NCBI GenBank assembly: GCA_030765055.1
Contig: CM060947.1
Coordinates: forward strand, 257,501,773 to 257,565,772
Direction of reading: 5' to 3'
From: Mantis religiosa
Lineage: Eukaryota > Arthropoda > Insecta > Mantodea > Mantidae
DNA length: 64,000 bases
This document shows positions 47,938-58,304 of this stretch, piece after piece (the first letter of the stretch is position 1; each line of letters begins with the position of its first letter). Below the pieces are notes generated by a model. It did not search any database. It saw only the letters and a program-made list of their open reading frames with translations, and was not told where the DNA came from. The position numbers were made by a program, and so were the translations under genes.

Positions 47938-48503
47938 TTTTATAAGAACGAACCATTTGAGAGCAAAAATTTGCATAAAAGATAAACCCATCCAACAACA
48001 AGGTTATTTTAATTATCTTGGCGATATTGTGTCATATACCAGTAATAGAGATATACAAAACAAAATAAACAAATTCCAAACAATATGTGGCACAATAAAA
48101 AGAAATTTTAAAAATTGTAATCTTCAAACATTGTTAAAACTGTTTAAAATAAAGGCGATCCCAAACCTGCTTTATGGGTGTGAAAACTGAGTCTTGACTG
48201 TCTCAAAACAGAAAAAAGTGGAGGCTGCTGAGATGAAATTTCTGAGACAGGTTGCAGGTTCTAGACTCATGGACAAGAAAAGAAACGAGGATATTAGAAG
48301 AGAATTGGAAATTCAGAGTCTAAATGAAACAAGCAATACATACAGGCAAAAATGGCAAGATCAGGTGTAGAGAATGACCGAAGACCGTAAAATACAAATA
48401 GTATACAAGTATAAACTTGTAGGTAGAAGAAATGTTGGCAGGCCACGAATGAAATGGTCCGATCAACTTCCTTGAAGTCGGAACGGGCCACAAGGCTTAT
48501 ACC
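47938..48503 (+). mobile_element. RTE-type LINE 3' end
   Basis: The frame 47957-48190 continues past a stop to about 48475 and reads as the C-terminus of an RTE-clade retrotransposon. It has FNYLGDIVSYTSNRDIQNKI, LLYGCEN, AAEMKFLRQVAGSRL, KRNEDIRRELEI and GRRNVGRPRMKWSDQL. The element is 5'-truncated inside the RT connection region. The GAT tract that follows directly is its tail. Confidence 0.88.
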
Positions 48504-48647
<144 letters not shown>

Positions 48648-49000
48648 TGGCCACTGGCGCGGCAGCCCTTAGAGGGCCAAGGCCTACCAACCCGACTACC
48701 GGCCTCACGCCCACCTACTACGGCATACGTGGACGATCATCGAACCGATACGGGGAGGAGATGTGTTCAACCAACGGAATTGTTGGCTTCCGTGACCACG
48801 GCCTCTGACCTAGCATAAGCTCCTCACTTTCCTCACGATGCTGAATGGGAACTGGTCCTATACCTGGAACCTAAACTGCCCACTAAATCGGTGGACTCGA
48901 ACCCGGGCTGCTTTCCGTGGCCAGGGCCCAAGGCGTGCTGCCTCAGCCCGCTACGCCACGGCGCAGGACGCATCTCACTTAATATGCATAAGAGCTTTTG
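48648..49000 (-). mobile_element. tRNA-derived SINE (family D)
   Basis: On the minus strand the head at about 48965-48885 carries A-box GTGGCGTAGCGGG and B-box GGGTTCGAGTCC. A GC-rich body follows for about 240 bp and ends directly against the GAT tract. It may have used that tract as insertion site, or the tract may be a tail shared by both elements. Confidence 0.7.
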
Positions 49001-49257
49001 TCATTTATGTAATAATATTAAAATACTTAGCAAATGATTAAAAGTGTCTTAAAAGACTAAATCAAGCAAGAGAACTCGCGAGGTGACAAAGGAATAGCGC
49101 CAGGCACACAAGTCGTACTACTGAAACCAGAACGTGTTTTCAGTCAAGGCTCGAAACAGCTGAATGGGATTATGACGTCTCCTGTACCCTAACACCGAAT
49201 GACACAGTTTCGAGTCTCAGCATTGTAAATACTGTTTTTTATGAAAGGATAGAGCCG
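49001..49257. other. Intronic DNA, nothing recognised
   Basis: Short spacer without supported features. Confidence 0.4.
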
Positions 49258-49425
49258 GGCTGAAAAATTCAATGCCATATCCGGGATTTGAACCACTGAT
49301 ACCCTGGTTTCCGTCCAGCCTCTCTAAACCACTGCGCTACAATGGCCAACGTGTCAACCTGCCAATAAATTCTCCAACTGACTCGTCTTCTTCCCGGTAA
49401 AACACTACGGGTTCTAAAAAACACA
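49258..49425 (-). mobile_element. Family B SINE/satellite, partial inverted copy
   Basis: Reverse complement of the family B head (GGGATTTGAACCACTG, CTGCGCTACAATGGCC) and part of the body. A scrap of a family A unit (GTCCGATATGAC-AACGTTGG) follows at 49447-49475. Confidence 0.75.
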
Positions 49426-49475
49426 TGAGACAGCCACCTTAATCCGTCCGATATGACAACGTTGGAGGACGTAAA

Positions 49476-50189
49476 TTACAAAAAAGAACACCTTAATGGC
49501 GACTTAGTATGCTGTAAGTAATTTAAGATCCGGGCTTTATATTTCGGACCATTATTAGGTACAAATAATGGAAATCAATGGAAATTAATTGTTCTTTCAC
49601 ACAACCCGTTTTAGCACGCACAATCAGGCTCTACGTTTTCATAATAATTTAATTATAAAATCCCTGACGGCGTGCATTACCTAAGAATGTCATCAGTTCC
49701 AGCACTTACTTCGAAATAGAAGTCGTGTTCCATGAATAGAAAAAGTCTCACTCCAGCGACAGAAAACATACCAGTTCGAAACATTTTTAATAGTGCAATA
49801 ATTCTATGTCTGCAAAATTATGTTTAACTTCCATATTAAACTTTGGTTCTATAATTACCATGTTTTCTGTGTTCAAATGTGTATAAATGCCAGCCGTTAA
49901 GTGTCACAGGTTGTCTAGTTGTCTTAGTCACACTAACTTATAGCCAGTTGGTTATCCTTAAGGTGTAACATGAAGGTCAAAGAACTCTTAGTTTAACTGG
50001 TATTACAAATGTTATTTTACCATCTATAATTTGTTAAATTATTTTCCCCTCCTATCATTTCTATACGAAATTGTTCATCCGTTATAATTGTACTTACACG
50101 TGTATCTAAATGTTAAAAGCTTAACCCCTAGGCTAACTGCTCAAATTAGCATTAACCTTTCAGCTTAAGAATAAACAAATTAATATAAT
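49476..50189. other. Intronic DNA, nothing recognised
   Basis: AT-rich without supported features. Confidence 0.4.
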
Positions 50190-51175
50190 GGATAGAGTCA
50201 ACATGAAAAATTCAATACCATTGCCGGGATTTGAACCACGATGAAGCCTGGGACTTAAGTACTTACGATAGTAAGTCGCCACAAACGGTGTATCTCGAAT
50301 GCGAGAGCCCCTAGTGTTTAACCGGGGAAATATACGAGTCAAATGGAGAATTTAATGTCAGGACGGCACGTTGGCCATGGTAGCTCAAAGGTAAAGAGCG
50401 ACTGGGTGGAAACCAGTAGATCCGTGGTTCAAATCCCGGCCATGGCATTGAATTTTTCATGTTGACTCTATCCATCAAATATCTTAGCCTATATACGGCT
50501 AGTGTGAAGAAATGATTAATTTCCATCAATTAACTAAAATAATAAAAGTTAAATGATGAAGCCTGGGACTTAAGTACTTATAATAGTAAGTCGCCACAAA
50601 CGGTGTGTCTCGGATGCGAGAGCCCCTAGTGGTCTACCGGGGAAATATACGAGTCAAATGGAGAATTTAATGTCAGGACGGCACGTTGGCCATGGTAGCT
50701 CAAAGGTAAAGAGCGACTGGGTGGAAACCAGTAGATCCGTGGTTCAAATCCCGGCCATGGCATTGAATTTTTCATGTTGACTCTATCCATCAAATATCTT
50801 AACCTATATACGGCTAGTGTGAAGAAATGATTAATTTCCATCAATTAACTAAAATAATAAAAGTTAAATGATGAAGCCTGGGACTTAAGTACTTATAATA
50901 GTAAGTCGCCACAAACGGTGTGTCTCGGATGCGAGAGCCCTAGTGGTCTACCAGGGAATTATACGAGTCCAATGGAAAATTTAATGTCAGGACGATACCA
51001 TGGCCATGGTAGCTCAAATGTTAAGAGCGACTGGGTGGTAACCAGGAGATCCGTGGTTCAAATCCCGGCCATGGCTTTGAATTTTTCATGTTGACTCCAT
51101 CCATCAAACATCTTAGCCTATATACAGCTAGTGTGGAGAAATGATTAATTTCCATCAATTAACTAAAATTAATAT
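50190..51175 (+). repeat. Family B tandem array, three 315-bp units
   Basis: GGACTTAAGTACTTA occurs at 50251, 50566 and 50881, exactly 315 bp apart. Each unit has a tRNA-like head (about 50377-50448, 50692-50763, 51007-51078). The first two units are nearly identical over the head and body. At 50190-50237 a short inverted stub of the same unit is fused to the first plus copy, as in the inverted pair at 24125. Tandem arrangement of a SINE-like unit suggests satellite-type amplification. Confidence 0.93.
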
Positions 51176-51865
51176 AATTAGTATGGCTGCTAGATATTTT
51201 ATTAATTACAAAAACTGCTACGGTATTTTACTCAGTAGTGTATACTAGCAATTGTTTCTTTTGTTAAAACACAAACGATTTCTGACCATCTCCAAAGTTT
51301 TCTGCGCATAGCGGACTTTTTTTCACCCTACGGGAAATAATTATTCATCTCGTGTTTGCATAATAATGTAATACCAGCTAATAAATTACGAAAATTCTTT
51401 ATAATAAAGGGAGAGCTAATACTGTGCATGTTCAATGAATATAATTATCTTCTAATTAATGGTGTTAGATGAAATTCTTGCCTTCTTAATCTCGACAATT
51501 TATCATCTGTTTATCGTGACGTGATCTTATTCTCCTGTAAAATATGTTCGCCTATAAAAGGGTAACGTAAGACGCTACGCTTGTGTCCGATACGGGGCTT
51601 GGAAGTTAAAAATAGACACCAGGCAATTTAAATCACAGTTAAGGATATTTGTACAACGTTCTGCGTGTGGAGGATTCTGTTTCCCCTACCAATGTATCAA
51701 TTGAGCGCGTGGAATCAGTTATCCGTCGAGAAGAAGATGAACTCTTGGAGTGATCAGTCTTAAATGAGGTAGGAGAGGATACGTAACAAAATATGGTGTT
51801 GGGGTAGTTAGGAATGAATGGTGGGAAAATCGGAGAAAAGTCGCCTACATGTCTTTTGTCACACA
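51176..51865. other. Intronic DNA, nothing recognised
   Basis: No supported gene; the minus frame 51639-51866 is unassigned. Confidence 0.4.
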
Positions 51866-51930
51866 TTCCACTAGGATCGAGCCTTGGTGAGATGTGAGCT
51901 TCCTAACCACCTTGTCACGACGTCCTGATC
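51866..51930 (-). repeat. Family C-like SINE head fragment
   Basis: GGATCGAGCCTTGGTGAGA and CTTCCTAACCACCTTGTCACG resemble the reverse complement of the family C head at 40890-40939, but with several changes and no body. Confidence 0.5.
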
Positions 51931-51999
51931 TGTATACTTATGCATGGTGTTCATTTTTATATTTGATTTTACCGCGAAAAATATGATGTAATCTATAGC

Positions 52000-52870
52000 A
52001 TCGCTGATGGAGCGAGTATATATATGATTCCCCTAGGGGCTTGCGATCGTTTTTGATGTGCTGACAGCAGCTTTGAGCGTAACGTTTTGTATCGCATTTT
52101 GACCGAGAACTTGAAGTACCGGAAATTGTGTTCATGTTGGTTTGAGAAAATGTTGACGTATTCGCACAAAACCCAACGTTTAGGTAGAACATTCACTTTC
52201 CTTGAGCCGTGCCACAATGAAGGTGAAGATTTTTAGGCCACATTGTTACTGGTGACGAAACATTGGTGGCCTACGTCACACTAGAATCGAAACAACAATC
52301 CATGGAATGGCGACATTCATCATCACCCACAAAAGTGAAGTTTAAGCAAACAATTTCTGACCTGAAAATCATGTGCACAGTTTCTTTGGGACAGAAAAGG
52401 AATATTGCTAGTGGAGTTTCTGCTTCGTAATGAGACAATCAATGCAGCGTCTTATTGTGAGACATTGAAAAATCTGCGCCGTGCAATCCAGAACAAAAGA
52501 CGTGGCAAGTCGAGTAAGGGTATCGTTTTGCTGCATGACAATGCCCGTCCACATGTGGTTAATCGGATTAAAGATGTCATCAAATCTTTTCAATGGGAAA
52601 CTCTAGATCATCCTCCATAGAGCCCTGATCTGGCGCCCAGCGACTACCATTTGTTCCTGCACTTGAAGAAACATCTGGGCGGTCAGCGTCTTCAAGATGA
52701 TAAGGAAGTCAAAACAGTTGTGATACAGCGGTTAACACGTCAGGTGGCAGAATTTTATGAGGAGGGTATTCAGAAACTGGTGCCACGTTATGACAAGTGA
52801 CTCAATATTCACTGAAATTATGTAGAAAGGCAGATTAAGGTACAGGCTTTCATATATAAATAAAATTATT
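52000..52870 (+). pseudogene. Mariner transposase, C-terminal two thirds
   Basis: From about 52075 the plus strand reads RNVLYRILTENLKYRKLC, then in another frame IVTGDETLVAYV (first Asp). After frame changes comes 52405-52620, which contains IVLLHDNARPHVVNRIKDV. A stop occupies the Tyr position of PPYSPDLAPSDYHLF, followed by HLGGQRLQDDKEV and a final EEGIQKLVPRYDK before a stop at 52798. All three catalytic Asp codons are present with 34-residue spacing between the second and third. Terminal repeats were not identified. It is closer to the mariner at 29345 than to copies 1-5. Confidence 0.85.
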
Positions 52871-53153
52871 GCGACATTTCTGCATGTATTTTTTAAATTC
52901 CAAAACGGTATTTACCTAAAAGCATAACTCGTATTTAAACATTCAACCTAAAAACAAAGTATATTCAGGAAATGATTAATTCACAACAAATATTTTTATA
53001 TGTTTGGATCTTCAACTAGATGAACACGTATATTTTTCATCTAATAAAATTTACCACTTTTACCACTTTTGTTCAGATAGTAGAAGCTTCTCAGAAATTT
53101 CAAGACATTCATGTTGTTTACATCTTAGATACGCTGTCTCTTGTTTGTTGCAG

Positions 53154-53362
53154 TTTCGATGTGCGGGGTCGACAGTACGGCCAAGCAAAGCTATGGTCGG
53201 CGCCGACAGCGTTCGGAACTCGTGCTTACTTCAGGACGGCATCTACCCCAGCTCAGCTGTTGGTGGATGACCTTGCTCTACAAGACGAGGGCGTCTACAG
53301 GTGCCGTGTCGACTTCCGCAACTCTCCCACTCGGAATCTAAAGATTAATCTCACCGTAATAG
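53154..53362 (+). CDS. Sidestep-family Ig receptor, exon for second half of Ig domain 1
   Basis: This 209-bp exon follows a pyrimidine-rich AG at 53152-53153 and ends before a consensus GTAAGT donor at 53363. Its first base completes the Ser codon left by the exon at 14428, giving the family-typical junction LYS-FDVRGR. The 69 codons that follow include LWSAPTAFGTRAYFRT, VDDLALQDEGVYRCRVDF (the D-x-G-x-Y-x-C signature with the second disulfide Cys) and NSPTRNLKINLTVI, which holds an N-glycosylation sequon. The two Cys residues lie 76 residues apart, normal for a V-type Ig domain. The exon ends one base into a codon. The next exon (second Ig domain) should begin in matching phase and was not found in the remaining 10.6 kb. 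Confidence 0.93.
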
Positions 53363-53689
53363 GTAAGTACCACAGGACTACAAACCTTCATGTGCACAAA
53401 GTTTCATTTGGTGAAATGCAACTCAAATTGTTGTCCAAATTATGGATTCATTAAAAGAAAATGTTGTATAATGGATACTCTAGATTAAAACAGAATAGCA
53501 AAATATTTGAATTTAATCCAAGATAACTGCACTGTGAGTATTTTACACATATGTTATTTAAACAGTGACAGGTGAAAAGCTGTCATAAATCTGCTTTCAT
53601 CTGTTACAGAACTTAGAGTCTTGATTCGCATCTGTTTACGTTTTGTAGTTTCTAAGTCACATAATGTGGTCATAAAAGTTACATAGCCG
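53363..53689 (+). other. Start of the next sidestep-like intron
   Basis: No repeat or exon recognised. This intron extends at least to the window end. Confidence 0.6.
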
Positions 53690-53995
53690 TCCTCTGTGGC
53701 ATTCTGGCAGCATTTCCACCTTCCGTTCAGGAGTCCCCAGTTCTAATTTTGGTCAGGGTGATAAAGCATTTTGACATAGTTCTCCCCTATCCTGAAATAT
53801 GTATTTCCGGCAACTCTAAGTCCTATGTCTGCTGCATTCTTTTGACATCATTTCATTCATTGTGCGATATGACTTAACATTGGAAGTTTTCCCTTATCCT
53901 GAAAGATGAATGTCAAGTTTCTCTAAGCTCTACGTATTTTCTACTCATTTGGAAATTATTTCGCTTTTGTCCGCTATGAGTAAACGTTTGAGGAC
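53690..53995 (+). repeat. Family A repeat, degraded head plus two 108-bp units
   Basis: A worn B-box region (CCAGTTCTAATTTTGGTCAGG) is followed by about two units of the 108-bp repeat (GCGATATGACTTAACATTGG, TATCCTGAAAGATGAATGTC). Confidence 0.75.
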
Positions 53996-54006
53996 GCTTA
54001 TTAAAA

Positions 54007-54066
54007 CACACACATACACACACACACACAAACACACACAAACACACACACACACATACATACACA
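54007..54066 (+). repeat. CA-rich microsatellite
   Basis: An interrupted (CA)n tract with AAACAC and ATACAC variants, immediately before the mariner at 54070. Confidence 0.95.
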
Positions 54067-54117
54067 TCTGAAAGACTTAACGCCTAAAAACATCAAGGAG
54101 GAATTGGACAGTACATT

Positions 54118-54610
54118 GAAAGACTCTGTCCCTTCATACACATTGATTAAAAGGTGGGTTGTAGAGTTTAAAATGTGACGAACGACCACTAGTGAAGAGC
54201 CTCGCTCTCGACGTCCTGTGAAAGTCACAACTCCGGAGATCACTGAAAGAATCTGTCCCTTCATATACAATAATTAAAAGTTGTGCTGAAGAATTTAAAA
54301 TGGGACGTACGAGTACTAGTGATGAGCCTCGCTCTGGACGTCCTGTGCAAGTCACAACTGCAGAGATCATTGAAAGACTCTGTTCCTTCATATACAATGA
54401 TTAAAAGGTGGGCTGTAGAGTTTAAAATGTGACGTACGAGTACTAGTGATGCGTCGCGCTCTGGACGTCCTGTGGAAGTCACAACTACAGAGATCATTTA
54501 AAGACTCTATCCTTTCATATACAATAATTAAAGGATGGGTTGTAGAGTTTAAAATGGGAGGTACGGGTACTAGTGATGAGCCTCTCTCTGGACGTCCTGT
54601 GGAAGATACA
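54118..54610 (+). repeat. 127-bp tandem repeat of mariner HTH coding sequence, about 4 copies
   Basis: GAAAGACTCTGT(C/T)CCTTCATA starts units at about 54118, 54245, 54372 and 54500. Each unit covers the same transposase segment, from the start of the second helix-turn-helix to the T-T-P-E-I-I-E block. Because 127 is not a multiple of three the frame is lost at each junction. Only the last unit connects in frame to the rest of the gene. Confidence 0.9.
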
Positions 54611-55133
54611 ACTCCAGAGATAATTGAAATAGTTCATCTTTTAGTACTGGCAGGCCACAGACTAAAGTTGTTTGAGATATCAGAGGCTGTAAAAATATCA
54701 AAAGAACTTGCAGGTAATATTTTAAGTAATATTTAGGGCTTTTACAGGGACTGTGCAAGATGGGTGCTGCGTTTGACACCTGATCAAAAGTTGTAAAGAA
54801 AAACTGTTCCTTTTAGAATTTGGTGCTCTACCGTGAAAATCGAAGTGAATTTAGAGAGTGCTTATTACCATGGATAAAACTTGGATACATCACTACACTC
54901 CAGAAACTAAATCACAGTCAAACCAGTGGATTGGGTCAGGTTAACCAATATCGAATGAAGGCAAAGTCAATTTTGTCAGCTAACAAGGTTATATCGAGGT
55001 TTTTCTGGAATGCACAGGGAATTATGTTTATTGATTACTTGGAAAAGAGTAAAAGTATCATTGATGAGTACTATGCAAGCTTACTGCAACGTTTGAATGA
55101 TGAAGTGACAGGAAAGAGACCTCATATTGTTGC

Positions 55134-56831
55134 GTATATTGTCTGAGCTAATTTTGGAAAGAATTCTAAATATTGGAACATAACATTTCATTTCGTGTAT
55201 TACATGTATTACATGTATTACATGTTTCAATAGGTTGGTTCACATTGCTACATGAAGAAATAGGGTCATTGAACTGTTGGATGCTTCCAGCTTTGTCAAC
55301 AAAACAAATGAAAATTGATACAACTCATGTAAGCTGTAACTGCACAAGATGGTGTAGTGACAGGAAGTAAGAAGCAGGAAGGACCTATCATGAAGTATGA
55401 ATTTGGCACGGGAACCAACAAAACGACTTCACGATTGTGAGAAACTCTTACTTGTCAATTGGCGGCCATTTTGGTGGGATTCCTATTTGAATGATATGAG
55501 TCGGTACGAGAGAGTATTTTTAAGTCAGTCAGAATTTTAAGTCGGATTAATTCTGTTAGGTCTGAAGTCTGTTGCTGGGAGTTTAACCCGAAACGAGAAA
55601 ACAATCAACTCTAGAATGCATCCTTCATATAGGCGTTAATTCAGATACCTACGCAACCCTGTAACAAAAGTACAGTTCATCGTGTTATAATTTATACGAG
55701 GGTTGTTCAATAAAGAATCATCACACCTTTTTCACAACGTACCTTCACTCATCCTCATAATTTTGATTGTGCTTCTCAAAATAGTCTCCCCTGAATGCGA
55801 TGCACTGGTCCCAGCGTTTCTGCCAGTCTTCAAAGACATCTTGGAAGCCATTTTTGAGAGATCCTTCAAAATTGCCTCCGCAGCCTTCACCATTGCTTCT
55901 GATGATGGATACTGCCTCCAAAGAAGGTGTTTCTTCAAGTTAGGGAATAGAAATAAGTCACGGGGGGCTAAATTCGGACTATAGGGAGGTTGAGGGATGC
56001 ACTTCACGTTGATTTTTGCAAGACATTCAGCAACAACATTGGCAATATGCGGCCGCGCATTATCGTGGCACAGCATCCAGCCTGTTTCACGGAAATTTGG
56101 TCTTTTGCGCCTGATATGGACTTGCAATGTTTTCAGGACATCTCTGTAGTATTGTCCAGTTACTGATGTGTGTGCAGGTACTACATACTGATAAACCATT
56201 CCATGAATATCAAAGGATGAGATGACCATAACTTTACCAGCAGAAGCAACTACTTTTGCTATTTCGGGGGCTGGTGATGAAGGAGCTTTCCACACTTAGC
56301 TTTTCTGTTTCCTCTCAGGATCAAAATGATATAGCCAAGTTTCATCAGTAGCTATTACGTTTGAAAGAAACTGCGCATCTTCCTCTAACATCAACTTTAA
56401 GTGCATGTTAACTACATTGCAGCGGTAGGCGATACTGAACATGTCTGAACTTGCCTGGTTCTCACAGACGGGAACCAGGAGTGCCAACAATGAAACTACT
56501 ACGGCGTGTTTGTTTCACATTAAGCTAACACAATATAATAAGATTGAATATTAGTGTGGAGAATTATATCCGTAAAAAATTATGATCATTCTTTATTGAA
56601 CAGCTCTTGTAAAATCTTAAATTGCATATCTAACCTCTTCAAGATGAGGGAGTGCCTTGTTTTGATCTACCGAATCACAGAATGTGTTTTGACATTAGGT
56701 GCTATCTCTAAACCTTCTCATGTCCTCAACCCCCAGCAATTAGCTCTATCATCCCATTTTCCCAATCCTTACAGTAGCTACTTTCATAGTTTTGACTTAG
56801 GATTGTAAGTACCTCAACCCTCTTACCACTG
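55134..56831. mobile_element. Insertion of unknown class with 7-bp duplications, itself carrying mariner copy 5
   Basis: TTGTTGC occurs at 55127-55133 and 56832-56838, exactly where the mariner reading frame stops and resumes. Subtracting mariner copy 5 and its TA leaves about 783 bp of unassigned sequence. It contains a short (ACATGTATT)n run near 55197-55225. No coding region or terminal inverted repeat was recognised. Confidence 0.5.
55697..56609 (-). mobile_element. Mariner element copy 5 (913 bp, internally deleted)
   Basis: TA flanks both ends (55695-55696, 56610-56611). The left end is CGAGGGTTGTTCAATAAAGA and the right end TCTTTATTGAACAGCTCTTG. The minus-strand frame 56295-55732 is an unusually long intact transposase C-terminal half (187 codons). 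It includes VISSFDIHGMVYQYV, MLCHDNARPHIANVVAE, then YSPNLAPRDLFLF with 34 residues between the catalytic Asp residues, and ends SEGTL. Compared with copies 2 and 3 about 380-400 bp encoding the N-terminal domains are deleted near 56410. Confidence 0.92.
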
Positions 56832-57120
56832 TTGTTGCAAAAGAATGGCAAAGGAACAAAACCTGTTGCTTCACGACAATGCTCCGGCCTATTCAGTGAT
56901 TGAAATGGGAAAAATGTGCAAATTAAAGTTAGAATTAATCGAACGTCCACCCTATTGGCCAGATCTATTACGCAGTGACTACCACATATTCCCGAACCTC
57001 AAAATATTTCTTGGAAGTCGTATATTTCAGAGTAAAGAGGAGGGAAATGATGGGGTAAACAGCTATTTTGAGGTACATGAAAAATCGCACTACAGAAATG
57101 GTTTAAGGTGTACATGATAG

Positions 57121-58304
57121 TTTAGGCTTTTGGCAACCGGTCTTTTGCGATTTTCTCCTAAATTATCACAGCTAGCGACATGATTTGTACACCGTTGGAT
57201 TTGCAGTCCTGAGATTTACCTACAGCATTAATACGGTCGGTCCGCAGCTGAAGCTGCCGCCGCTAGGGGCGTCGAAGCCCTATTTTTGGCGGTTTTTTCG
57301 CAGTAACGGCTAAAGTAAGCGAGCTACAGAGGAACGGAACACTTTAGAGTAATCCGCGGCCCAAAATAGGTAGGACTGACCGCATTAAAAAAATAAAAGG
57401 GAAATTTTAACGGACTTAACTCTGAAAAAAGGCCCGTTTATGCGGTTTTCGAGGCCTTTCTCCGAAAGTATGTAAGCTATCTGGTCCAGGAGAAGACCAG
57501 TTGGTTCCAAAAGGCAATTTGCTCCTTTTCATTTATGTGCACTATCCCGGTATCTCGCACCGTTGGGACGCTATTCCCGATAAACCGCTAAAATCGTTTC
57601 TCTGCACTTAAACACCTTGTATTTGATACTGAGCTGCTCATTTCAATCAACAAGAAGTACGTAGTGAATTAACTGCAAAAGGTCAGTCAGTTGACCTTAT
57701 CGCACAGTTGCATGGCGCCGCATTTAAATTCATTCATTGTGGACCCGAATGGTAATTCCCATGCTACAAGAGTAATTTTTACCCTGGGCCCCCGGGGACC
57801 ACGCTTCTATCATGTATCGGTTTTTAATCTTTTTGTAATTTAACTTGGTAACATTCCACTACAGAAAGTGAAAAGAGCATTGTATGTCCATATTGGACAG
57901 GCTGATCCTAAACTTCAGGCCTTGGCAGCTCTCAATTGTCTCTTGTTAATTACCAATGAGGGTAAGCTTGCTGAAGCCAAGGCGTGTATGACTGCGTATA
58001 TATAAACCGCTTTTGTTTTCGTTAACAAATATTTGTGCTTAGTGATTGTTACCGAATCGGATGGCTCAGGGGTTATTATCAGTGGCTCGAATTCGATTAC
58101 CGTACCCAACCAAATAATGAATGCTGGCTAGGCCCGAAATGCCTGTACCTTCCTTACATCTCTATTATCATGTCCACATCATCTCTCATCTGGTGGTCTC
58201 TTTCAGGTTAGAAGTGTCAGCGTTTGTGTCATTGCCTTCGGTCGACCGCCCTGTCTCCTTTCACCTCATTCTTCCTCCCGGAGATACCGCACTTGAAGCT
58301 TAAG
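57121..58304. other. Unassigned DNA with a compositionally distinct segment
   Basis: Positions 57190-57790 are richer in CpG and GC than the rest of the window, with short inverted sequences at 57228-57243 and 57373-57388 (14 of 16 match). No reading frame over 60 codons is convincing. Positions 57800-58304 are ordinary intronic DNA. Confidence 0.4.

Larger units (their letters stand above)
54070..57120 (+). mobile_element. Third-family mariner, with amplified HTH segment and nested insertions
   Basis: The N-terminal part (54085-54740) reads as a mariner helix-turn-helix and the linker to the catalytic domain: LKDS-PSYT-IK-WVVEFKMG, then DEPLSGRPVEDTTPEII and KISKELAGNIL. The catalytic part begins near 54865 with MDKTWIHHYTPETKSQS, where the expected Asp-Glu reads Asp-Lys. 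It continues with KVISRFFWNAQGIMFIDYLE, YYASLLQRLNDEVTGKRPH and then breaks at 55133. It resumes at 56839 with KEQNLLLHDNAPAYSVIEM, RPPYWPDLLRSDYHIF and EKSHYRNGL. Stops and frameshifts are numerous. The break is a 1.7-kb insertion. Confidence 0.75.

Noticed and set aside
50311..50844. Repeated 72-codon minus frames reading PWPGFEPRIYWFPPSR
   Set aside because: They recur wherever a family B tRNA-like head lies on the plus strand (also 11086-11304) and are translations of the SINE, not genes.
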